Part shown: positions 18,164 to 25,182 of the stretch, piece by piece
Layout: each line of letters starts with the position of its first letter
How positions within the stretch are numbered: position 1 is the stretch's first letter
Origin: a virus
Virus record (IMG/VR): IMGVR_UViG_3300009008_000202
Location: 1 to 27,073 of that record
DNA length: 27,073 bases
Strand: one strand, 5' to 3'
Made by a program: the position numbers and the translations under genes
Notes under the pieces: model-generated
Databases searched by the model: none
The model's input: only the letters and a program-made list of their open reading frames with translations
What the model was told of the DNA's origin: nothing

Positions 18164-19654
18164 ATGCCAAATTTTAACATAGATTTAACAATAAACGCTA
18201 AAGACACTATAAGTGCCTCAAAGTCAGGCTCTTACAAAGAAGTGTTTAAATTAAGCCAAGACTTAGACAATGTAGATACAGGAGTAACCTTATTTCAAGG
18301 TTCAGGAACTAAAGGTACGAATGTACTGCGTAGTTGTAAGGCAATAATGCTAAAGAACTCAGGTGTTGTTGGGGCTGAACTTATATTTACTTTAGATGGG
18401 TGGACAGCAGGTTCACCTGATACTAATGGGGCTTCACAGTACTACTCTTGTATATTAGGTGCAGGAGATTTTATGTTTCTCCCCAATATTAGACAACTTG
18501 CTTATAGTAATAGTACTTCAGCAGGTAATGGAGAAAGTTTAGATAATAGCGACCCTGCAATTTTATATAAGGCTATAGACACAGGGGTTGAATTAGGAAC
18601 ATTGGCTGATGATGCTGATACGTCATTAGTTGTTACTGATGGAGATTATTATAAGATTGGAGATTTGCTTCAATTAGGGACTGAGATTATGGAAGTTACG
18701 AATATATCAGGCACAACTCTTACAGTCCTTAGAGGGCTATATGGTTCAACAGCAGTTGCACACGCAGGAGTTGATGTTAGGCTACCTTATTTTAACACTT
18801 ATGCAGACTATAATAAATACACTAAAGTTCAATCAGATTCTTCAGGAAGATATTGGTCTAAGAATTTATTAGGCTATGGTCGTAAGGCTGACCTTGTAGG
18901 TGATGGTTGGGTAGCAGGTTCTATTTCAGGGAAGTTTTATTCAGCAGGTTATCAAGAGTTAGGTATGAGTGGATTAACTTCTTCTACTAATTCAGGATTA
19001 ACTGCTTCTACAACTTACTATTTTACAATTGCTGTAGATGGTGGCTCAACAAAAGAGATTTCATTTACTACAGGTAGCAATGTGAAGTTTGGTGGTAGCG
19101 ATGGAGTAATTCAAAAGATTCAAGATGCTTTAGATGCAGAGTTTTATGACGCTTCATCTAACTTATTTGAGCAAAAAGTAAGTGTTGGTCTTGTTGGTGG
19201 AGATTTAAGATTTACTTCAGGGCAAAATTTATCTACCTCTACTATTGCACTTACTACAGGTACAAGTGGAACATCATCTACTAACTTAATTGGTAATGCT
19301 ATTGGTAGATTTCCTGCAAGTACAGAGGGGGCAGTTGCATCAAGACTTCCTGATGATGTTGTTTACGATAAAGCAACTTATGTTTCAAAGCCTAATTTAG
19401 GGGCTATGTTTTATGATGATGGATTTGGCAATATACAAGGTATATGTACAGGCTCTATAAATTATGAAACAGGTGAAATTCAATTAAATGGATGTCCTCC
19501 TAATGCACAATTTGTTATGAGTGGGAATTATGGTTCTGCTCATGCAGGTGGGGCTGAATATCACGCATCTTATGGAAATTCAATTACAAAGGTAGAAGGT
19601 CGTAGTTTAAATTCAAAAATCAATACTACGATTGATGTTATAGGAATTAGATAA
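18164..19654 (+). CDS. Large virion surface protein with flagellin-like insert
   Basis: 496 residues. Part one is beta-rich. Residues 145-205 (SLVVTDGDYYKIGDLLQL...EIMEVTNISGTTLTVLRGLYGSTAVAHAG) match a small domain recurring in phage structural proteins. Residues 278-372 (LTASTTYYFTIAVDGGSTKEISFTTG...GDLRFTSGQNLSTSTIAL) resemble the Flagellin_IN-type repeat of flagellin hypervariable regions. The last 100 residues are a separate domain (GAMFYDDGFGNIQG...GEIQLNGCPPNAQFVMSG). It looks like a surface adhesin of the virion. It is the third of three such genes in a row. Confidence 0.6.
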   Translation: MPNFNIDLTINAKDTISASKSGSYKEVFKLSQDLDNVDTGVTLFQGSGTKGTNVLRSCKAIMLKNSGVVGAELIFTLDGWTAGSPDTNGASQYYSCILGAGDFMFLPNIRQLAYSNSTSAGNGESLDNSDPAILYKAIDTGVELGTLADDADTSLVVTDGDYYKIGDLLQLGTEIMEVTNISGTTLTVLRGLYGSTAVAHAGVDVRLPYFNTYADYNKYTKVQSDSSGRYWSKNLLGYGRKADLVGDGWVAGSISGKFYSAGYQELGMSGLTSSTNSGLTASTTYYFTIAVDGGSTKEISFTTGSNVKFGGSDGVIQKIQDALDAEFYDASSNLFEQKVSVGLVGGDLRFTSGQNLSTSTIALTTGTSGTSSTNLIGNAIGRFPASTEGAVASRLPDDVVYDKATYVSKPNLGAMFYDDGFGNIQGICTGSINYETGEIQLNGCPPNAQFVMSGNYGSAHAGGAEYHASYGNSITKVEGRSLNSKINTTIDVIGIR

Positions 19655-19665
19655 AGGAGATAAGC

Positions 19666-19707
19666 ATGGCAATTAGGGAATATTATGGCAACATATTGCA
19701 CAGATAA
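19666..19707 (+). CDS. Possible 13-aa leader peptide before the connector gene
   Basis: ATG 19666 sits five bases after AAAGGAG, the strongest ribosome site here, and reads MAIREYYGNILHR then stop. The connector ATG (19685) lies inside it in another frame with a weaker AGGG site. Either ribosomes restart after the leader (coupling), or it is a relic of a longer frame. Confidence 0.35.
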   Translation: MAIREYYGNILHR

Positions 19708-20626
19708 AGATTTAAAAGATGTCTTTCCTCAGATTGATGAGTTTGATTCAAAGACACAAATATTTGGATGGGAAGTAGATTCAGGAAGTAGATACAAAGC
19801 AGAAGATGCAGGGCTTGTTACACAGTTGTTTAAAAATGGTAAGCATTTAGGTTCGGCTCAAGGGGCTGTGTCTGCTGTGGATGCTTTAGATGAATGGTTT
19901 TATGATTCTACAAGTGATGTGGTTTATTACCACAATAGTGCATCCAACCCTATAGACCTTCTTATGGAGGCAGGAGAGGATTGGGTTACACTTAAATCTC
20001 GTTATCGTTCAAATGCAAGTAGATATTTTGATGCTAAAGTAGATGCTCGTCTTCCGAGAGGTCAATGGAAAGACAAAGATGGCAACTACGACTATATAAT
20101 TGTAAGAACCACAGCGTTACTCGCTTGTGCGTTTCTCATTCGTGCACATGACCCCACATCGGAAGTAGCAAATGCTTTGATGGAAGAGGCAGACCAAAAC
20201 ATCGCATCCTTAAATAGTGGAGAGGTCGCCCTATCTTGGCAAGTTACATCTGATGCTTCAGGGGGAGTTATTGGAGAAGTTGGGAATATTAGTGGCACAG
20301 TAAGACCTGTAGATACTCGTGGAGAATGGTCAGGTACTTGGGATAAGATTAAAGTTTTAATTGATACCACAGGTGGTGCTATAGGCACAGCAACCTACTC
20401 TGTATGGACAAAATCTTCCACAGCCCTAAAGGCAAACAAGGTAGTAGATAAAGTCGTCATAAATGGCGATTATCAAAGCCTTGCAGGGGGGTTGGAAATT
20501 AGGTTCGCAGGAGCAGACGATTCTTCAACAGCCACAGTAGATGATGAATGGGAAATTGAAGTCATTGGCAGAGAAGAGGCTGTAGATTCAGGGATGCGTA
20601 CAAGGAGAATAACTCGTGGCGGTTAG
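19685..20626 (+). CDS. Head-tail connector (DUF1320-like) with C-terminal extension
   Basis: 313 residues. The first 50 (MATYCTDKDLKDVFPQIDEFD) and residues 105-185 (RYRSNASRYFDAKVDARLPR...LLACAFLIRAHDPTSEVANALMEEADQNIASLNSGE) together match the style of DUF1320/gp6-like connectors under the portal. A strand-rich segment (QLFKNGKHLGSAQGAVSAVDALDEWFYD) splits them, and about 110 further residues after 205 form an extra beta domain (WSGTWDKIKVLIDTTGGAIGTATYSVW...WEIEV). Insert and extension make it roughly twice the usual size. It overlaps the tail completion gene by 11 bases. Confidence 0.65.
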   Translation: MATYCTDKDLKDVFPQIDEFDSKTQIFGWEVDSGSRYKAEDAGLVTQLFKNGKHLGSAQGAVSAVDALDEWFYDSTSDVVYYHNSASNPIDLLMEAGEDWVTLKSRYRSNASRYFDAKVDARLPRGQWKDKDGNYDYIIVRTTALLACAFLIRAHDPTSEVANALMEEADQNIASLNSGEVALSWQVTSDASGGVIGEVGNISGTVRPVDTRGEWSGTWDKIKVLIDTTGGAIGTATYSVWTKSSTALKANKVVDKVVINGDYQSLAGGLEIRFAGADDSSTATVDDEWEIEVIGREEAVDSGMRTRRITRGG

Positions 20627-21050
20627 TTACACGAATAATTGGAAAAATATTACAGATAAGTTAATTAGCGTATTTAGAAATGAGTTTGGCTCTTCTATGT
20701 CTGTCTATAAAGGCGTAAAAGAGATGGCAGGAACTCAATCTATACATATCTCTCCACAAGGCAGTACACTTATTGAACAGAGTGTAAAGTCTGAAACGAG
20801 AGAGTTTAACTTCAACATTTTCTATCATTTTTCTGATAGAAACTTAAAAGACACAGCAATAGACCATATCTATGCAGTTGTTAGTCGGATTGAGAAATTA
20901 GTCCATAATAACACATCGATGACATTGGCTGACAGTTCACAAGCCTTTGATTGCAACATACTTTCAACTGAATTAGATTCAGACGAAGATGAAGGTATTT
21001 ATGTAGTCAAGTTTGAATGGAAATGTTGGCACATGGGTAATATTGCATAA
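20616..21050 (+). CDS. Tail completion / terminator protein candidate
   Basis: 144 residues from GTG 20616. Size, position between connector and tail tube, and the pattern NNWKNITDKLISVFRNEFGSSMSVYKG, then FNFNIFYHFSDRNLKDTAIDHIYAVVSRIEKLV and a final VVKFEWKCWHMG are consistent with the alpha/beta fold of tail terminator proteins, which cap the tail tube and bind the head. No diagnostic motif exists for the family, so the call is mainly positional. Confidence 0.5.
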   Translation: MAVSYTNNWKNITDKLISVFRNEFGSSMSVYKGVKEMAGTQSIHISPQGSTLIEQSVKSETREFNFNIFYHFSDRNLKDTAIDHIYAVVSRIEKLVHNNTSMTLADSSQAFDCNILSTELDSDEDEGIYVVKFEWKCWHMGNIA

Positions 21051-21084
21051 TACAAGTAATTGTCGTAAATTAGAGGACAGAATT

Positions 21085-21267
21085 ATGGCAAAATTTAAAG
21101 CAAAGCCTTCTTACAAGGACTTAAAAGATAACTTTGTGGGGTTAGGTTCTGCATCTACGCATCTACGATTACTCGATGGTATGGTAGTTGAGTTTGATAA
21201 AGAAATCCCTGAAGATATTTTAGAGTGCTTGACAGAAGTTAAAAAAAAGAAAAGCGAGAGTAAGTAA
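21085..21267 (+). CDS. Small hypothetical protein before the tail tube gene
   Basis: 60 residues from ATG 21085 (TTAGAGGAC upstream; the same frame is open from 21013 but overlaps the previous gene). MAKFKAKPSYKDLKDNFVGLGSASTHLRLLDGMVVEF is a short beta-type protein, ending in a charged helix (PEDILECLTEVKKKKSESK). Small genes at this place are common in siphophages; the role is unknown. It shares one base with the tail tube start. Confidence 0.6.
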   Translation: MAKFKAKPSYKDLKDNFVGLGSASTHLRLLDGMVVEFDKEIPEDILECLTEVKKKKSESK

Positions 21268-22232
21268 TGGCAAGTACAGCAGTTCAAGCGAAAAGTGATG
21301 TAAGGTGTCATATAGGCACAGAGATTACAATGGGTACAGCGACATTAGCAGGTGATACTTGGAATCAAGCCCCACTTATTGACTATTCTTGGAGTGAGAA
21401 GTCTGCACCATTGAGTGTTGCTCCTCATCGTACAGATTCTTTTAGTCAAGGAACATCAGGGTTTGCACATCTAAGACATGATAAAGTGTTTGAGATTTCT
21501 CTTACAATGAAAGGCACAGCAAGTACAATTAATCGTATGTGTGGTGCTTTGTATGAAGATTCTACAAGCCCTAATATTCTTTTAGGCTCAAGCCCTTCTA
21601 CAAGTCAATTCAAGCATGGTTCAGCGAACACAGTTCCTGTTACCTTATTGTTTAAAGATGGTGGACACAATAGTAATGATGTTTACTTTACTTCGTGTAT
21701 GTGTACAGGTATGGAGTTGGCTTATGGGATTGATTCAGATGGTGGTATGTTAAAGGTTACTGCTACATTCGTAACAGGCTACGAGCCTACTGAAGGAACA
21801 CTCACACCTACATCTTCTACAGATATGGGTGATGCAGTTGCGTTCAATATCCACAACATAACAACTTCTACTCTTGGAACAGAGGATTTAATTGTAAAAG
21901 ATTTCTCATTAAACATATCTCGTGAAGTTACCAAAGTTGGGTACGACCCTTCTAACAACTTCCAACCGAATGGATATGCTATTGGTGGGTATGAGGTTAC
22001 AGGAAATTTATCCTGCAAGAGAGATAGCGAATCTGTGGATGCTATTGATAATTCAGGCTCACAGGCATTGGCGTGGACAGATGGAACTCTAAACATATCA
22101 GCCCCTAAAGTTGCAGTTGATAACGCAGAGGCAGATTTTGGTGATAATGGCTTTATGCAAACTATACCATTTAGATGTTTCTATGACGATGCTTCAAAAT
22201 CTAATACAGTAGTAAGTATAGCAACATCATAA
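21267..22232 (+). CDS. Major tail (tube) protein
   Basis: 321 residues. Beta-rich with few charged helices; VRCHIGTEITMGTATLAGDTWNQAPLIDYSWSEKS is the N-terminal strand region, FEISLTMKGTAS and VPVTLLFKDGG are tube-wall type strands, and LIVKDFSLNISREVTKVGYD, YEVTGNLSCKR follow. Position directly upstream of the chaperone pair and tape measure gene is the classical place of the siphovirus tube protein. It is somewhat long, so an extra Ig-like domain at 165-285 is likely. GCGAGAGTAAGTA stands before the ATG. Confidence 0.75.
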   Translation: MASTAVQAKSDVRCHIGTEITMGTATLAGDTWNQAPLIDYSWSEKSAPLSVAPHRTDSFSQGTSGFAHLRHDKVFEISLTMKGTASTINRMCGALYEDSTSPNILLGSSPSTSQFKHGSANTVPVTLLFKDGGHNSNDVYFTSCMCTGMELAYGIDSDGGMLKVTATFVTGYEPTEGTLTPTSSTDMGDAVAFNIHNITTSTLGTEDLIVKDFSLNISREVTKVGYDPSNNFQPNGYAIGGYEVTGNLSCKRDSESVDAIDNSGSQALAWTDGTLNISAPKVAVDNAEADFGDNGFMQTIPFRCFYDDASKSNTVVSIATS

Positions 22233-22239
22233 GGACTAT

Positions 22240-22527
22240 ATGGAAATCAAACTCGAATCAGGTAAAAAAGTTAAAATTAAAGATGTTTCTTTAGACGAAA
22301 GAGATATATTACTTGATAGTGTAGAGTACCAATTCGATGAGAATGGCGATACTAAAGGTGTGAAAATGATGCACTCTACAATAACCAAATGGCTTCGGCT
22401 CGGTATTGATGGTGATACATCAGATAAGGCACTTATTAAGTACTCATTTGAAGATAGGACAGAAATATTCCTCAAAATGCAAGAACACTTGCTTTTGGGG
22501 GAAGAGAAAGCCTCTGCCTCGAATTAA
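22240..22527 (+). CDS. Tail assembly chaperone, short form (gpG-like)
   Basis: 95 residues (MEIKLESGKKVKIKDVSLDERDILLDSVEYQF...ALIKYSFEDRTEIFLKMQEHLLLGEEKASASN). Beta start plus helices, placed between tube and tape measure genes, is the layout of tail assembly chaperones such as lambda gpG, which coat the tape measure protein during tail building. Near its end the ribosome meets CTT-TTG-GGG (22492-22500), a site where it can slip back to read through into the next frame. Confidence 0.7.
   Translation: MEIKLESGKKVKIKDVSLDERDILLDSVEYQFDENGDTKGVKMMHSTITKWLRLGIDGDTSDKALIKYSFEDRTEIFLKMQEHLLLGEEKASASN
22494..22500 (+). promoter_or_regulatory. -1 programmed frameshift site TTTGGGG
   Basis: The heptamer T-TTG-GGG has the X-XXY-YYZ form in the reading frame of the 22240 gene. 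After a one-base slip, TTT and GGG keep pairing with the two tRNAs. The -1 frame is then open straight into the 22536 frame (GRESLCLELNLLLEGCGGC...). The site lies 25 bases before the zero-frame stop, right where siphoviruses use frameshifting to make the gpG-T fusion. Confidence 0.7.
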
Positions 22528-22952
22528 ACCTTCTTTTGGAGGGATGTGGAGGCTGTCCATATCATGAGTTTCCTTACAGAGCAAGAGTTCCCATTAAAGG
22601 TTATGGGTCAAGGGAGTTTACTTGCTCTGAGGACATTTGGGATGTAATAGACACATTAGTCCAAGAGGTTAGTTTTGCTAACGATGAGGGCAAAGAGTTT
22701 GATGTAGGACAATCCATCAAGGCTCAGTTGCCCTTTTTTTGTTGTCCTAATAATATTTTAGATAAACGATTACAGCGTGATATACAAAGATACATATATT
22801 GTGAACAGTTTGGTATCTCCCCCTACAGAGGGAGTTATGGAGAACAACCTGCGAGATGGGTTGATAAGGCTTTTGTTATCAAAAAAGCCCTTGCTGAGAA
22901 GGAAAAGGAACAGATAGATGGCGAAAAAAGGCGTAGAAACAATAACGATTAA
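22497..22952 (+). CDS. Tail assembly chaperone extension (gpT-like), by frameshift
   Basis: The frame encodes about 150 residues after the slip. A TTG at 22536 could serve as independent start but the bases before it give only a poor ribosome site, so production as a fusion with the 22240 gene (237 residues in all) is more likely. It has CGGCPYHEF and CCPNN (cysteines near the start and middle), a helical body (DIWDVIDTLVQEVSFAND) and a charged end (AEKEKEQIDGEKRRRNNND). It overlaps the tape measure start by 35 bases. The T part usually binds the tape measure protein and recruits tube subunits. Confidence 0.7.
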   Translation, partial: GGRESLCLELNLLLEGCGGCPYHEFPYRARVPIKGYGSREFTCSEDIWDVIDTLVQEVSFANDEGKEFDVGQSIKAQLPFFCCPNNILDKRLQRDIQRYIYCEQFGISPYRGSYGEQPARWVDKAFVIKKALAEKEKEQIDGEKRRRNNND

Positions 22953-25182
22953 ATTTAAGCCTGAAGGGGATAAGAAACTTATAAATGCCTTTAAGGGGAT
23001 TGCTAATGCTCAAGGTAAGTTAAATAATAAGACTGAAGAAACAGTAAGGAAATTTAAAAAGATTAACCCTACAGTTACTACTTTAACTGCAAAACTAAAA
23101 GCACAGGGGCTGTCTTGGAAAAAACTTGGTGTCGATACCCATACTGTATCTCAAGCATATAAGGGTAATCGTGTAGCCATAGAGAAATTAAAAACTTCAT
23201 ACGAAAAGATGAACACAACAACAAGAATACTTGGAGGTTCATTTGCAGTATTGCGTTCAAAAATGCTAATAGGTGCTTTTGCTGTAGGGATAATATCTCA
23301 AACTATCGGAAAGGCTATGAAGGCTTTTGAAGATTTTGATAGGGCTATGCTACAAGTTAGGACTACAATAAGTACAACAGGGGCTACAGCAGGAATTACC
23401 TCCCATCAAATAAAAAATTTAGCAAAAGAGTTACAAGAAACAGCGAATATATCAGATACTGTTACTGCAAAGGCTTCTGCTATGATGCTAACCTTTACAA
23501 AGATTAGTGGAGATGTTTTTATAAGGGCAATCAAGTCTGCTTCTGACCTTTCTATTGCCTTTGACCAAGACATGAAGTCTTCTGTTATACAGTTAGGTAA
23601 AGCGTTAAATTCTCCAAAAGAAGGTTTAACTGCATTAAGAAGGATTGGTATATCTTTTTCTGAAGAGCAGAAAAAATTAATAAACAATTTCTTAGAAATG
23701 AATGATTTGGCTTCTGCACAGGCTGTAATCCTCGATGAACTTGAAGTTGAGTTTGGTAAAGTTTCTACTGCTATGGCAAAAACAGATGTGGGGGCATGGA
23801 CATCTGCTTGGAATACGTGGGTTGATGTTGGAAAGAATACAGGCGAAGCATTTGCGACAATAACAAAACCATTGGCTATTTTAACTAATTGGATAGGTAA
23901 AGGCTTAGTAAAATTCAAGGATTGGAGTGATGAGGTAAAAGGGGCTACTGATGCAAACGAGAAATTAACCTCTAACAATGAGTTTTTAACCGCATCAACC
24001 AAAGGGTTTTTAAGAGTATTTAGGTCGTTATCCCCTGAAATACAGCAACAATTAAAAGATATAGGGATTACTGAGTTAGGCTTTAGGGATATGAGGCTTG
24101 AAGCGAGGAAGTCAGATGAGGGTTTCGAAAAATACCAAAAGACAGTAGAAGATTGGAATAAGAAGATTCAAACTACCATTTCCCTTATGGCAATAAATTC
24201 AGAAGAAGTAGAAAAGCATGGTCTTAAAATGGAAGACCTTATTCCTTTATGGGCAAATAAAGATAAGGATGAGTTTAATAAGGCACTTGAAAAACAAATA
24301 CAGAAATGGTATGAAAATGAACAGGCATTATTTGCTTATGGTGAAAGATTAATGGCAGTCCAACCAAAAATGAATAAAATACAAAAATCATTTTTAGGGT
24401 TTGATTCAATAGATGCAGAAAGATTGAAGAAGAGGGCTTCTATTATTGAGCAAGGTGGGAAATTATTTGCAGATGGTAAGATGACAGAATTAGAAGTTAT
24501 AAAATGGGTTAAGGAGCAAGAGGAATTATTAGATGCAGAAACACTACAGAAAAAGACCAAGCATTATTCTGATATAGCAAAAGTTGCATTACAATCCTTT
24601 AATGGGATGACTTCTGCCCTGAGTAATAATGTCAATACTCGCATGAATATGGAATTAGAATCTTTAAGGAATAGCGAGAGATTTAAACGAGCAAGTGATG
24701 ACAAAAAGAAGGCTATGGAAAAAGATGTTACAAAAAAATACGCATCAGAGAGAACTCGACTTGCGAGATTTGAAAAGGCATCTAATTTTGCACAAGCAGG
24801 GATTAATATAGCAACAGCAATAACAAAAGTATTGCCAAATGTCTTATTAGCAAGTCTTATAGGTGCTATGGGGGCAGTTCAGTTGGGTGCGATTGCATCA
24901 ACGCCAATACCCAAGTTTTCTCGTGGTGGTTTTGTAGGTGGTCGAAGACACTCTCAAGGTGGCACTATGATTGAAGCCGAAAGAGGGGAATTTGTAATGT
25001 CAAGACAGGCTGTTCAGGCTATAGGAATTGAGAATATGAACAAAATTAATCAAGGTCAAGGAGCATCCCCTGTAAACATATCCTTTAATGGCAATGTGAT
25101 GAGCCAAGACTTTATAGAAGATGAAGCCATACCAATGATTAAAGAAGCAATCAGACGTGGTGCTGATATAGGAGTTAGTTAA
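22918..25182 (+). CDS. Tape measure protein
   Basis: 754 residues, the longest complete gene in the window. Helical throughout, with hydrophobic segments near 116-134 (MLIGAFAVGIISQTIGKAM) and 631-665 (IATAITKVLPNVLLASLIGAMGAVQLGAIAS). The end SRGGFVGGRRHSQGGTMIEAERGEFVMSRQAVQAIG (668-703) is a motif seen at the C-terminus of many tape measure proteins. It spans the tail tube, fixes its length and may help DNA enter the cell. Its size would predict a tail of roughly 110 nm by the usual 0.15 nm per residue rule. The ATG is read inside the chaperone gene. Confidence 0.9.
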   Translation: MAKKGVETITIKFKPEGDKKLINAFKGIANAQGKLNNKTEETVRKFKKINPTVTTLTAKLKAQGLSWKKLGVDTHTVSQAYKGNRVAIEKLKTSYEKMNTTTRILGGSFAVLRSKMLIGAFAVGIISQTIGKAMKAFEDFDRAMLQVRTTISTTGATAGITSHQIKNLAKELQETANISDTVTAKASAMMLTFTKISGDVFIRAIKSASDLSIAFDQDMKSSVIQLGKALNSPKEGLTALRRIGISFSEEQKKLINNFLEMNDLASAQAVILDELEVEFGKVSTAMAKTDVGAWTSAWNTWVDVGKNTGEAFATITKPLAILTNWIGKGLVKFKDWSDEVKGATDANEKLTSNNEFLTASTKGFLRVFRSLSPEIQQQLKDIGITELGFRDMRLEARKSDEGFEKYQKTVEDWNKKIQTTISLMAINSEEVEKHGLKMEDLIPLWANKDKDEFNKALEKQIQKWYENEQALFAYGERLMAVQPKMNKIQKSFLGFDSIDAERLKKRASIIEQGGKLFADGKMTELEVIKWVKEQEELLDAETLQKKTKHYSDIAKVALQSFNGMTSALSNNVNTRMNMELESLRNSERFKRASDDKKKAMEKDVTKKYASERTRLARFEKASNFAQAGINIATAITKVLPNVLLASLIGAMGAVQLGAIASTPIPKFSRGGFVGGRRHSQGGTMIEAERGEFVMSRQAVQAIGIENMNKINQGQGASPVNISFNGNVMSQDFIEDEAIPMIKEAIRRGADIGVS

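Noticed and set aside
23406-24002. 198-residue antisense frame in the tape measure gene
   Set aside because: Antisense shadow produced by the codon bias of a long helical gene.
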